Origin: Bacillota bacterium
GTDB taxonomy: Bacteria > Bacillota > Clostridia > Christensenellales > Christensenellaceae
Assembly: GCA_023408315.1 (NCBI GenBank)
Contig: JAEYKI010000028.1
Location: 62,001-126,000, forward strand
Direction of reading: 5' to 3'
DNA: 64,000 nt
The notes beneath the pieces are model-generated. The model was not told the DNA's origin and made no database searches. It saw only the letters and a program-made list of their open reading frames with translations. Positions 51,193-59,626 of this stretch are shown here, in pieces. Within the stretch, counting starts at the first letter, position 1, and each line of letters begins with the position of its first letter. The position numbers were made by a program, and so were the translations under genes.

Positions 51193-52047
51193 ATGGAAAA
51201 GGTTTTGGTTACAGGCGTTGCCGGGCAGCTTGGCTACGATGTGGTACGGGTTTTGCAGGACAGGAGTATAGATGCCGTTGGCGTGGACATTGCGGATTTC
51301 GACCTGACAGACAGGGACGCGGTTGTGGCATACGTTAATAAAACCAACCCAACCTGCATTGTGCACTGTGCGGCTTATACCGCTGTGGACAAGGCGGAAG
51401 ACGACCAGGAAAAAGCGTACGCGGTAAATGTAATGGGTACCCGTAACATTGCGCTAGCAGCAAAAGAGACGGGCGCAAAATTAATGTATATCAGCACGGA
51501 TTATGTCTTTGACGGAGACAAGAAAGAACCCTACAATGCGGACGATTCCAAAAATCCGCTGGGCGTATATGGCAGCACAAAGTATCTGGGAGAAGGCGAA
51601 TGCCGGTCGCAGGTGCAAAAATTGTTTATTGTACGGCTTTCCTGGGTGTTCGGGAAAAACGGCAACAATTTTGTGAAAACAATGCTGCGCCTGTCTGAGA
51701 CAAAAGACGAAATCAGCGTGGTCTCGGACCAGTTTGGATCGCCTACCTATACGCCGGATGCCGCGCGCATCATCTGCGATATGATCGCGACTGACAAATA
51801 CGGCGCATACCACGTATCCAACGAGGGCTATTGCAGCTGGCATGAATTCGCATGCGAAATTATGAATTTGGCTGGCCGCACGACCGTTGTGAAACCCATA
51901 TTGGCGGCACAATATCCGTCCAGGACAAAAAGGCCCCAAAATTCATGCTTTTCCAAAAGGGAACTGGATGCAGCGGGATTCACGCGGCTGCCGCATTGGA
52001 AGGACGCGCTGGACCATTACTTGAAAGAAATAGGAGCCCATATTTAA
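51193..52047 (+). CDS. rmlD: dTDP-4-dehydrorhamnose reductase
   Basis: Final step, giving dTDP-L-rhamnose. 284 residues: VTGVAGQLGYDVVRVL nucleotide motif, STDYVFDGDK, YGSTKYLGE with the YxxxK pair, and a C-terminal substrate domain. Last gene of the rhamnose cluster; a zinc-ribbon/TM2 gene follows by 35 bases on the same strand and could be co-transcribed. Confidence 0.96.
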   Translation: MEKVLVTGVAGQLGYDVVRVLQDRSIDAVGVDIADFDLTDRDAVVAYVNKTNPTCIVHCAAYTAVDKAEDDQEKAYAVNVMGTRNIALAAKETGAKLMYISTDYVFDGDKKEPYNADDSKNPLGVYGSTKYLGEGECRSQVQKLFIVRLSWVFGKNGNNFVKTMLRLSETKDEISVVSDQFGSPTYTPDAARIICDMIATDKYGAYHVSNEGYCSWHEFACEIMNLAGRTTVVKPILAAQYPSRTKRPQNSCFSKRELDAAGFTRLPHWKDALDHYLKEIGAHI

Positions 52048-52082
52048 ACAGGGCTTTTATATTATAAAAAGGGGAAAAAACA

Positions 52083-52523
52083 ATGCCAATGTACAAATTT
52101 TGCAGGCACTGCGGCACGGAGTTAGCCCAGGGTGCGGGCTTTTGCTCCAAATGCGGCGCTCCTGCGGGCAAGGGCAACCATTATTGCTGGAATTGCGGCA
52201 AACCGACTGCAGACGAGGCGGTGGTGTGCGTAAGCTGCGGCGTGCAGCTCAGGGAGTTTGGCAACGGGTCCGCCTATGGGGACGACAGAAAATCAAAGAT
52301 TGCGGCGGGTTTGCTGGGAATCTTCCTTGGATCTCTGGGCATTCACGATTTTTACCTGGGATACAACAGCAAGGGCGCTATCCATCTGGTGCTTTTCTTT
52401 CTTGGATTTCTTACGTTTGGAATCACGTCCGCCGTTTCCGCCATCTGGGGCCTTGTGGACGGTATATTGATTTTAACGGGAAGCATCAAAACGGACGCCT
52501 CTGGAAAAACACTCAGGGATTAA
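52083..52523 (+). CDS. zinc-ribbon plus TM2-domain membrane protein, copy 1
   Basis: 146 residues. Two zinc-ribbon Cys pairs (FCRHCG, FCSKCG) plus two more (YCWNCG, CVSCG) in the first 60 residues, then a TM2 domain with two helices (GLLGIFLGSLGIHDFYLGY and a second at about 103-130). TM2 proteins with ribbons are widespread and of unknown function. 35 bases after rmlD. Shares most of its sequence with the next gene: a tandem duplication. Confidence 0.85.
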   Translation: MPMYKFCRHCGTELAQGAGFCSKCGAPAGKGNHYCWNCGKPTADEAVVCVSCGVQLREFGNGSAYGDDRKSKIAAGLLGIFLGSLGIHDFYLGYNSKGAIHLVLFFLGFLTFGITSAVSAIWGLVDGILILTGSIKTDASGKTLRD

Positions 52524-52590
52524 TTCAAAAGGACCAGGTTTTGCAGCATTGTATTTACGCGTTATATTAAAATTATAGGGAGGGGAAATT

Positions 52591-53007
52591 ATGCCTATTT
52601 ACAAATTTTGCAGGCATTGCGGCGCAGAGCTGGCCCCGGGCGCGGAATATTGCCTAAAATGCGGTGTGCCTGTAGGCCGGGGAAACCATTATTGCTGGAA
52701 CTGTGGCGCTGCCACGGCAGAAGAAGCCGTTGTTTGCGTGCGTTGCGGCGTCCAGTTGGGAGAACTGAGGGGGACTGTGCGTGAAGGAAAGTCCCGTATC
52801 GCCGCGGGCGTGCTGGGTATTTGCCTGGGTGTGTTTGGAGTGCATAATTTTTACCTGGGATACACGGGCAAGGCTGTTGCGCAGCTTGTTCTGGGTGTGC
52901 TGGTAATAACTTCTCCCATATCCTTTATCTGGGGCCTGGTTGAAGGCATTCAAATTCTAACCGGCTCCATCAAGGTGGATGGAGAAGGCAAACCTCTGGT
53001 GGATTAA
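52591..53007 (+). CDS. zinc-ribbon plus TM2-domain membrane protein, copy 2
   Basis: 138 residues, same layout as copy 1: FCRHCG, YCLKCG, YCWNCG, CVRCG and GVLGICLGVFGVHNFYLGYTGKA. It differs in the linker after the ribbons and in the second helix. GGAGG lies eight bases before ATG. The pair probably arose by local duplication, with all Cys pairs kept in both copies. Confidence 0.85.
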   Translation: MPIYKFCRHCGAELAPGAEYCLKCGVPVGRGNHYCWNCGAATAEEAVVCVRCGVQLGELRGTVREGKSRIAAGVLGICLGVFGVHNFYLGYTGKAVAQLVLGVLVITSPISFIWGLVEGIQILTGSIKVDGEGKPLVD

Positions 53008-53052
53008 GCTTATTAAAGTATTTGGGGCCGTACTGCCCCGAACCAATTTTAG

Positions 53053-53078
53053 CAGCCGCGTATCGTGGCTGTTTTTTT
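53053..53078 (+). terminator. terminator after the TM2 pair
   Basis: CAGCCGCG (53053-53060) pairs with CGTGGCTG (53064-53071, one G-T), followed by T7. Confidence 0.75.
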
Positions 53079-53130
53079 ACGCATGTATGATCAAAGACGG
53101 ATTACCGCCATAATATGCTCTATATAAAAA

Positions 53131-53283
53131 ATGAATCAAAAAAGAAGAGGCGCAGATATGCAAGTGCAAGGCTGCAATAGGCGCGTAGAAGATGAAGACA
53201 CTTCCCGTCATCTGGCAGGAATGAGCGTGGATTAAGACGTGCATTTACAACTGATAAGAGAATTGTATAAAAAATACCGGTGA
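53131..53283 (+). pseudogene. short interrupted reading frame
   Basis: ATG 53131 opens a 34-codon frame ending MSVD-TAA at 53235; the same frame continues DVHLQLIRELYKKYR before a TGA. The single in-frame stop in an otherwise plausible 50-residue coil-like peptide suggests either a broken small gene or chance. No family recognised. The rest of 53008-53366 holds two terminators only. Confidence 0.2.
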
Positions 53284-53310
53284 TTCGCTCTTAAGTGATG
53301 GCTTAAGGGC

Positions 53311-53345
53311 CGATAAAAATCCACCTGCCGGTTGGCAAGTGGATT
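53311..53345 (-). terminator. terminator of the zinc-ribbon gene
   Basis: On the minus strand AATCCACTTGCC, loop AACC, GGCAGGTGGATT (one G-T) followed by TTTATCGG. Confidence 0.8.
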
Positions 53346-53366
53346 GATTTTCTGTTCTAGGTATGT

Positions 53367-53540
53367 TTAGTCGTCATAATTTTTTCTGAAAGAATTTCTC
53401 TGCTGCTTTCTTGACTTTCTGCAAGCAGGGCATCTTACAGGATCGTTTTGAAATCCTTTTTCTTTAAAGAATTCCTGTTCACCTTCCGTGAAAGTAAATT
53501 CCTGGCCGCAATCTTTGCACACCAATGTTCTATCTGCCAT
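53367..53540 (-). CDS. small zinc-ribbon protein
   Basis: 57 residues from ATG 53540 (MADRTLVCKDCGQEFTF), with GGAGGG upstream. Two Cys pairs, CKDCG and CPACR, 29 residues apart, and a basic tail (RKSRKQQRNSFRKNY). Fits the probable zinc-ribbon family PF13451, common in clostridia, function unknown. Single gene with its own terminator. Confidence 0.8.
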   Translation of the reverse strand: MADRTLVCKDCGQEFTFTEGEQEFFKEKGFQNDPVRCPACRKSRKQQRNSFRKNYDD

Positions 53541-53738
53541 CGTAAATCCCTCCTTCTCGTTATGATTGGAAAAAACCCGACCATAAAATTTCCTCATAAC
53601 AAAAAGAGGTAAAGTTTTATTTTTTATCAGGGGTCTTTTTCACTTAAAATTGTAACATATGGAAAATGCCGATGCAATATTATTTTTGTATAAAAGATAA
53701 AATATAGACAATAATTTAGCTAGAATAAAGGAGATTTT

Positions 53739-54299
53739 ATGCAAAGAATTATATCTTTTATCCTGGCTGTTTTATTGGGCGCCGGCATTCTGGCCGGATG
53801 CGCAAGCCAACCGGTTGCTCAAACGGAGCCGCTCCGGTTGCACGTGATTGCAAACAGCAATACGGAAGCGGACCAGGCTGTAAAATTAAAAGTGCGGGAC
53901 GACCTTTTGGAAAAAACCGGGCAGGCAATGGAACAAATGCAAACCATGCAGCAGGCGGAAACGTATATGACCTCACACATAAATGAAATTACCCAAAATG
54001 CAAATGAGGTTTTAATAAAAAACGGGTTTGATTATACGGCGGCTGTGAGCATTGGAAAAAGCTATTTTCCGGATAAGCAATACGGGGACGCCGTATACCC
54101 GGCCGGCAACTATCAGGCGGTAAAAATTATTCTGGGCGAAGGCAAGGGAGACAACTGGTGGTGCGTGCTTTTTCCGCCGCTTTGTATTGTAGCTATGAAC
54201 CGGACGGATCCTGCATATACTGATAAGGGAACGGACGCGGCACAAGAAAAAGACAAGAAAAAAATCCGCTTTAAATCCGTTTTTGGGGAGGCCTTTTAA
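53739..54299 (+). CDS. spoIIR: stage II sporulation protein R
   Basis: In Bacillus SpoIIR is made in the forespore and triggers SpoIIGA to process pro-sigma-E in the mother cell. 186 residues: signal segment (1-20), then the two family blocks, LRLHVIANSNTEADQAVKLKVRD and YPAGNYQAVKIILGEGKGDNWWCVLFPPLC. The signal ends LAGC, a lipobox with Cys21, so a lipoprotein form is possible. AAAGGAG precedes ATG. Implies an endospore-forming lineage. Confidence 0.92.
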   Translation: MQRIISFILAVLLGAGILAGCASQPVAQTEPLRLHVIANSNTEADQAVKLKVRDDLLEKTGQAMEQMQTMQQAETYMTSHINEITQNANEVLIKNGFDYTAAVSIGKSYFPDKQYGDAVYPAGNYQAVKIILGEGKGDNWWCVLFPPLCIVAMNRTDPAYTDKGTDAAQEKDKKKIRFKSVFGEAF

Positions 54300-54363
54300 T
54301 TTTATAAATTATTTGTTAAAATAAGAGAAATTCCTATAAAAACACTTTAAAAAACCATAATTT

Positions 54364-54373
54364 GTGATATAAT
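54364..54373 (+). promoter_or_regulatory. extended -10 promoter of the DUF1934 gene
   Basis: TGATATAAT (TG extension and perfect TATAAT at 54368-54373), 35 bases before the ATG; -35 box not recognisable. Confidence 0.5.
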
Positions 54374-54408
54374 AACTTAATATTTTATGAAATGCCGGGG
54401 ATATCGGG

Positions 54409-54825
54409 ATGCAGGATATTCTGCTTACAATTAAGGGGAGCCATACTGAGGGCGGCCAGGAAGACGCAATTGAGTTGATTACAGACGGCATATTGTCTCA
54501 CGAAAACGGTTCCACCATAATAGAATATGACGAGAGCGAGATGTCGGGGATTGAAAACACCAAAACCCGTCTCCGGGTGGAAAACGAGCGTATTCATTTG
54601 GAGCGGCAGGGCGCCCTTCAAACGGAATTTGTTTTTGCGAAAACAACACCCTTTGAAGCTTTTTACGCCACTCCGTTTGGCGCTATGCAGGTAAGCGTAT
54701 TTCCCACCCACGTGCAGAGCCTTCTTTCGGAAAAAGAAGGAAACATTGACCTGGAGTACATTATTAAAATAGGTGACGCGGAAGCGCTTAACAAACTTTA
54801 TATTACGTACAAAACAAAAAATTAG
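54409..54825 (+). CDS. DUF1934/YwiB-family beta-barrel protein
   Basis: 138 residues, with the DUF1934 pattern: ILLTIKGSH start, IIEYDESEMSGIENTKTRLRVENERIHLERQG, TPFGAMQVSVFP and a C-terminal LEYIIKIGDAEALNKLYITYK. The YwiB fold is a calycin-like barrel; function unknown. It is followed 17 bases later by the metallo-hydrolase gene. Confidence 0.8.
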   Translation: MQDILLTIKGSHTEGGQEDAIELITDGILSHENGSTIIEYDESEMSGIENTKTRLRVENERIHLERQGALQTEFVFAKTTPFEAFYATPFGAMQVSVFPTHVQSLLSEKEGNIDLEYIIKIGDAEALNKLYITYKTKN

Positions 54826-54842
54826 AATGGGAGGAACCTATC

Positions 54843-55493
54843 ATGATCATAAAATGGTTTGGGCATGCTTGTTTTAAAATCACACTCAAAAACGGAAAAT
54901 CAATTATGATCGATCCGTTTGATGAGACGGTGGGCTATGGGAAAATTGACGAAAAAGCGGATATCGTATTGGTCTCGCACAATCATTTCGACCATTCTTA
55001 TACAAAAGGAATCAAAGGAGATTATACGCTGGTGGACGCCCCGGGAACATACAGGGAAGACGGGGTTGAGATAACAGGCGTTTCTCTGGAACATGATGGC
55101 CAGCAAGGGAAGCAGCGCGGGCATGTTACTGCGTTTACCATTCAGGCGGAAGGCATTCGTATCCTGCACATGTCCGATGTGGGCGCAGTGCCGGGTGAAA
55201 GCTTTTTTGCCGATGCCGGAAAAATAGATATTCTGATGATTCCCGTGGGCGGCGTTTATACAATAGACGCAAGAGCCGCGCTGCAGATTATGGAAAAACT
55301 ATCCCCCAATATAACCATACCCATGCATTATATGACGGAAGTATCCAAGATTCAGTTAAAGGGTGTCCACGAGTTTACCACCCTGGCAGGCAAGGAATAC
55401 GATATATCCCGCCTGGGGGGGAGCTCCTTGGAAATTACTGCTGATAATTTAAAAAAACGCCAGCGCATCTTTATTATGGATTTTGCCAACTGA
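54843..55493 (+). CDS. MBL-fold metal-dependent hydrolase (UPF0173/YtkL-like)
   Basis: 216 residues with a metallo-beta-lactamase core: MIIKWFGHACFKI, VLVSHNHFDHSY (HxHxDH), EHDGQQG, ILHMSDVG and IPMHYMTE supply the metal ligands. Belongs to the UPF0173 group of unknown substrate. GGAGG lies eight bases before ATG. In an operon with the DUF1934 gene. Confidence 0.85.
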   Translation: MIIKWFGHACFKITLKNGKSIMIDPFDETVGYGKIDEKADIVLVSHNHFDHSYTKGIKGDYTLVDAPGTYREDGVEITGVSLEHDGQQGKQRGHVTAFTIQAEGIRILHMSDVGAVPGESFFADAGKIDILMIPVGGVYTIDARAALQIMEKLSPNITIPMHYMTEVSKIQLKGVHEFTTLAGKEYDISRLGGSSLEITADNLKKRQRIFIMDFAN

Positions 55494-55607
55494 TTTTGCA
55501 GGGCTGGGCGGTGCGGTATGTGCCGCCGCAGTCTTGTATGGGACGGGTTGTTTGACGTAAATAAATGGATCAATTGGTAATAAAATAGAACTCAAACAAA
55601 TATAGTA

Positions 55608-55636
55608 TTGACAAATGAATAAGAATAATAAATAAT
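55608..55636 (+). promoter_or_regulatory. rho promoter
   Basis: TTGACA (55608-55613), 17 bases, AATAAT (55631-55636). It leaves an A/T-rich leader of about 120 bases with an ATGTAA/TTACAT dyad; the rest of 55494-55761 holds nothing I can name. Confidence 0.6.
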
Positions 55637-55761
55637 AAGGTTAGTTTTTTATTCCAGATGTAAACATTACATTTCAAGTGAAAAATCTTAATTTTTCTTT
55701 ATTTGAAGTTCAATGTTGTTATTATTAGATTTTTATCATAAATAAAAAGGGGTTGTATTAT

Positions 55762-57321
55762 TTGGATATTGGCTTGATTGAGTCTAAAAATCTGTCCGAT
55801 TTACGTGAAATTGCAAAGCTTGCGGGAATTAAGTCTGTAACAAAATATAAAAAATCAGAGCTTATTTCCATGCTGATGGATTTGGAAAATAAGAACGAAC
55901 AGACAAGAAAAGAGAGCGTAGTTGCGCCGCCAGGTTATGAGCCTGCGCCGCCGCAAAACGGCTGGGAAAGCAAGGATGAGCGGGATGAACCCGAAGAAGA
56001 AGCCGGGCCGGGTGCTGAAGCGGAAGAAAAGGAAAGCCAGGCAGCCGATGCGGCAGAACCACAGGAAGGAACGGAAAAGCCGGAACAATCGTCCCGCCGC
56101 CGCCGCATCATAGAATACGTGCCAAATAACGACGCGGTGAACGAGATTTTAAATACCGGGGAATGCGGAGAGGCTCTTGGTATTCTGGAGATACATCCGG
56201 AAGGATACGGATTTTTGCGGAGCGAGAATTATTTGCCCGGCAACAAGGACGTATATGTTTCCATGGCGCAGATACGCAAGTTCAGCTTGAAAACGGGTGA
56301 CCAGGTGCGCGGCAAAACGCGCCCCAGCAAGGACGAAGACAGGCTATTGGCGCTGCTCTATATAGAAGATGTAAACGGGGAGGACGTGGAACGCTGCACC
56401 ACCCGAAGACCGTTTGAGGAGCTAACGCCCATTTACCCGGACGAGCGGTTCACCTTGGAAAACATCCGTTTTTCGCGGGATCTAGCCATCCGCATCATAG
56501 ACCTGATATCCCCCATCGGCAAAGGGCAGAGGGGCCTTATTGTAGCGCCGCCCAAGGCCGGCAAAACCATTCTGTTAAAAAAGATTGCAAACAGCATTAA
56601 GCATAATTACCCCCAAGTGGAACTGATTGTACTGCTGATAGACGAGCGCCCGGAAGAAGTAACAGACATGCAGCGGTCCATCAATGGCGAGGTGGTGTAT
56701 TCCACCTTTGACGAGCGGCCGGAAAACCACGCAAAGGTTGCTGAGATGGTGATTGAGCGGGCAAAACGCCTGGTGGAATACGGGCGCGACGTTGTGGTGC
56801 TGCTGGACAGCTTAACGCGCCTTGGCCGCGCATACAACCTGATTGTTCCGCCTTCGGGCAGAACGTTGTCCGGCGGCCTTGACCCCAGTTCACTGTATAA
56901 ACCCAAACGGTTTTTTGGAGCGGCGAGAAACATTGAAAACGGCGGAAGCCTTACCATCATTGCAACAGCCCTGGTGGAAACCGGTTCCCGTATGGACGAG
57001 ATTATATACGAGGAATTCAAGGGCACGGGCAACATGGAAATTCATCTGGACCGCCGCTTGAGCGAAAAGCGCATTTTCCCGGCGATCGATCTGGCCAAGT
57101 CCGGCACGCGCCGCGAGGAACTGCTCTTGTCCCAGAAAGAAATAGAAGGTATCTGGTCCATGCGCAAGGTAATGTCTTCCGGCAATACCGCCGAGGTAAC
57201 GGAGCAATTGATCAGCATGCTGGTGCGAACGGATACCAACGAGGATTTCTTAAACCGCCTGCGCGAATGGCTGAATATCTGGGAAAAAGAAGGCTATAAT
57301 ATGGGGAACAGCAGGTATTGA
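55762..57321 (+). CDS. rho: transcription termination factor Rho
   Basis: Hexameric RNA helicase ending transcription. 519 residues. N-terminal SAP-like helices (NLSDLREIAKLAGIKSVTKYKKSELISML), an acidic linker of about 70 residues, the OB-fold RNA-binding domain (GILEIHPEGYGFLRS), then ATPase with Walker A APPKAGKTILLKK, VVVLLDSLTRLGRAYN and GGSLTIIATALVETGSRMDE. TTG 55762 lies nine bases after AAGGGG; another TTG at 55753 is too close. A 3'-end repeat follows. Confidence 0.96.
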   Translation: MDIGLIESKNLSDLREIAKLAGIKSVTKYKKSELISMLMDLENKNEQTRKESVVAPPGYEPAPPQNGWESKDERDEPEEEAGPGAEAEEKESQAADAAEPQEGTEKPEQSSRRRRIIEYVPNNDAVNEILNTGECGEALGILEIHPEGYGFLRSENYLPGNKDVYVSMAQIRKFSLKTGDQVRGKTRPSKDEDRLLALLYIEDVNGEDVERCTTRRPFEELTPIYPDERFTLENIRFSRDLAIRIIDLISPIGKGQRGLIVAPPKAGKTILLKKIANSIKHNYPQVELIVLLIDERPEEVTDMQRSINGEVVYSTFDERPENHAKVAEMVIERAKRLVEYGRDVVVLLDSLTRLGRAYNLIVPPSGRTLSGGLDPSSLYKPKRFFGAARNIENGGSLTIIATALVETGSRMDEIIYEEFKGTGNMEIHLDRRLSEKRIFPAIDLAKSGTRREELLLSQKEIEGIWSMRKVMSSGNTAEVTEQLISMLVRTDTNEDFLNRLREWLNIWEKEGYNMGNSRY

Positions 57322-57324
57322 GGG

Positions 57325-57445
57325 CTCTGCCCTCAAACCCGCTTCTTTTCTTAACAAAAAAAGCAAAAGACTTTAATATTAAAAATGAGATTTCAAAGGG
57401 TGAAATGACCCTTTGGCTAATGGCTTGGAGGCGAGCAGCCTCCAA
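57325..57445 (+). repeat. 3'-end composite repeat, rho copy
   Basis: Module 1 (57325-57372) has AGGGCTCTGCCCT and a stem with GC-TTCTTTT flanks. Module 2 (57387-57445) has CAAAGGGT/ACCCTTTG and GGAGGC/GCCTCC stems. Orientation follows rho. The rpmE promoter begins 11 bases after it. Confidence 0.65.
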
Positions 57446-57455
57446 TAAAAATATG

Positions 57456-57483
57456 TTGCATTTCAATATTTTTATGCTATAAT
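57456..57483 (+). promoter_or_regulatory. rpmE operon promoter
   Basis: TTGCAT (57456-57461), 16 bases, TATAAT (57478-57483) with TGC extension, 37 bases before ATG. Confidence 0.65.
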
Positions 57484-57519
57484 AACTATTGCGACTTTTT
57501 TAGCAAAGGGGTGAGAATA

Positions 57520-57720
57520 ATGAAAGAAGGAATACATCCCAAGTATGGTGAATGTACGGTAAAATGTGCTTGCGGCGAAACTTTTGTAACGGGTTCCATC
57601 AAGAAAGAGCTTAAGGTAGATATTTGCTCCAAATGCCATCCTTTCTTTACGGGGAAACAGAAGCTGATTGATACCGGCGGCCGCGTGGACCGTTTCAAAA
57701 AGAGATACAACCTCGAGTAA
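57520..57720 (+). CDS. rpmE: 50S ribosomal protein L31, zinc-binding type
   Basis: 66 residues: MKEGIHPKYGECTVKCACGETFVTGS, then ICSKCHPFFTGKQKLIDTGGRVDRF, the standard bL31. Four Cys (KCACG, CSKC) make it the zinc-containing form. AAAGGGGTG precedes ATG. Heads a run with yqhQ, prmC and prfA. Confidence 0.97.
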   Translation: MKEGIHPKYGECTVKCACGETFVTGSIKKELKVDICSKCHPFFTGKQKLIDTGGRVDRFKKRYNLE

Positions 57721-57787
57721 ATCTTTGTTCATTGCAGACCGTGCATTTCGGTCTGTTTTTATATGGGCATCCATTGAAGGAGTAACT

Positions 57788-58810
57788 ATGAAAAGAACAA
57801 GCATAGGCGGACAAGGCGTTTTGGAAGGCGTAATGATGCAGTCGGAACACACGATCGCCATTGCCGTCCGCAGGGAGAGCGGGGAAATTGCCCTGCAGAA
57901 AAAAAAGGCTGTGCTGTACAGCCGCAAAAACAAGTTTTTGAGTTTGCCCGTCATTCGCGGCGTCGCTTCGTTTGTGCAGATGATGTTTGTGGGCGTTACA
58001 ACCATTACGGATTCGGCCAGGTTGTACGACGAAACTGCCGCGGCGGAGGAACTGAAACCCAACGCCGCGGAAGAATTCATTGCCAGAAAAACAGGCAAAA
58101 GCTCCATGGATGTCGCCATATTTTTTGCCGTGGTTGTGGCAGTGCTCATTGCGGTCGGCCTGTTTTTTATACTCCCCAATTTTTTGACCGGCCTGATTAC
58201 GCACTATATTAACCAGCCAACGCTGATGAATATTATAGACGGCGCTTTGCGCTTGGTCATTTTTTTGATATATTTGTACATCATCACTTTTTTGCCGGAC
58301 GTAAAACGCCTGTTTTCATATCACGGCGCGGAGCACAAGGTAATCAACTGCTATGAGCACGAATGCGAAATGAACGTGGAAAACGCGCAGAAATTTACCA
58401 CCCGCCATCCGCGGTGCGGAACAAGCTACCTGCTTTTGGTGGTGGTTATTTCTATTTTTATATTCACGCTGCTGGGCTGGGATCCCAACCCGTTTGCCAG
58501 GATTGGCTTTCGGATTCTCTTGCTTCCGCTTGTGGCAGGCGTTTCCTATGAATTTTTAAAACTGGTTGCCAAATACGACAACAAGCTGACCCGAATCCTG
58601 CGCGCGCCGGGCATGGCGCTGCAGTCCCTAACCACCAAAGAACCGGACGACGCCATGGTGGAAGTGGCGCTGGTATCCTTTTTGGCTGCAGAAGGCGAAC
58701 GCTCGGAAGAGGAAATAGAAGCGCTGCGCGTTTCCTATTCGCACATTAAACAGGAAACGCAGGAAACTGCGCATGGAGAGACTATGCACGCGGAGAACGA
58801 ACACGCCTAA
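57788..58810 (+). CDS. yqhQ: DUF1385/YqhQ-family membrane protein
   Basis: 340 residues from ATG 57788, with AAGGAG upstream. SIGGQGVLEGVMMQS at the start is the family hallmark, followed by four hydrophobic helices (about 100-130, 158-180, 220-240, 248-268) and FSYHGAEHKVINCYEHE with CGTSYLLLVV. A membrane protein possibly metal-linked, function unknown. Usually precedes prmC-prfA in clostridia, as here; prmC starts on the next base. Confidence 0.88.
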   Translation: MKRTSIGGQGVLEGVMMQSEHTIAIAVRRESGEIALQKKKAVLYSRKNKFLSLPVIRGVASFVQMMFVGVTTITDSARLYDETAAAEELKPNAAEEFIARKTGKSSMDVAIFFAVVVAVLIAVGLFFILPNFLTGLITHYINQPTLMNIIDGALRLVIFLIYLYIITFLPDVKRLFSYHGAEHKVINCYEHECEMNVENAQKFTTRHPRCGTSYLLLVVVISIFIFTLLGWDPNPFARIGFRILLLPLVAGVSYEFLKLVAKYDNKLTRILRAPGMALQSLTTKEPDDAMVEVALVSFLAAEGERSEEEIEALRVSYSHIKQETQETAHGETMHAENEHA

Positions 58811-59626
58811 ATGAAAGTGCTGGACCTGTACCGCCAAACCAAGAAGGCGCTTGAAAGCCTGGGAATAGAGGAAGCGGATGCGGAAGCACGCCTGATTGTT
58901 GCGGACGGCCTGAACATTGGGCTGGGGGACATTTTTTTGCAGGGAGGCCGCGAAACGAATTTTGATCCGGCTGAAATACTTGCCAAAAGAGCGGTGGGCA
59001 TGCCGCTGGGTTACGCCATGCGCAAGAAATATTTTATGGGTTTTCCCTTTTATGTGGATCAAAACGTTTTGATTCCCAGGCTGGATACGGAGATCATAGT
59101 GGACGAGGCGTTGCGGCTGATACAGGGTTATGGGTATAAAACGGCGCTGGATCTTTGCTGCGGCAGCGGGTGCATTGGCATTGTGATGGAAAGACTGGCG
59201 GGGTTGCGCGTTCTGGGCAGTGATATCAGCCCGGAAGCCGTGCGAATTGCGAACCAAAACGCGGAGGCGCTTGGAACCGTAAGATATAGAGCCATTCAAA
59301 GCGACCTGTTTGAAGGAATAAAAGAAACGTTTGAACTGATTGTTTGCAACCCACCGTATATTACGGAGGGCGAATATGGAAATCTGGATGCGCAGGTCCG
59401 CGACTGGGAGCCCAAAGGGGCGCTTGTTGGGGGCCTTGCATTTTACGAGAATATAGCGCCGCGGGCCCGCGGCTTTTTGCGCGCCGGCGGTGCACTGGCG
59501 TTTGAGATAGGCTGCGGCCAGAAAAGCGCCGTAGAAACCATATTGAAAAAAAATTACTATAAAAATATCCGCTGCATAAAAGATCTGGCGGGCAGGGACA
59601 GGGTAATTGTATGTACGATAAGCTAG
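58811..59626 (+). CDS. prmC: release-factor glutamine methyltransferase
   Basis: Methylates the Gln of the GGQ motif of release factors. 271 residues: N-terminal helical domain, then SAM site ALDLCCGSGCIGIVMERL and catalytic VCNPPYIT. It overlaps prfA, its substrate, by 16 bases. Confidence 0.96.
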   Translation: MKVLDLYRQTKKALESLGIEEADAEARLIVADGLNIGLGDIFLQGGRETNFDPAEILAKRAVGMPLGYAMRKKYFMGFPFYVDQNVLIPRLDTEIIVDEALRLIQGYGYKTALDLCCGSGCIGIVMERLAGLRVLGSDISPEAVRIANQNAEALGTVRYRAIQSDLFEGIKETFELIVCNPPYITEGEYGNLDAQVRDWEPKGALVGGLAFYENIAPRARGFLRAGGALAFEIGCGQKSAVETILKKNYYKNIRCIKDLAGRDRVIVCTIS

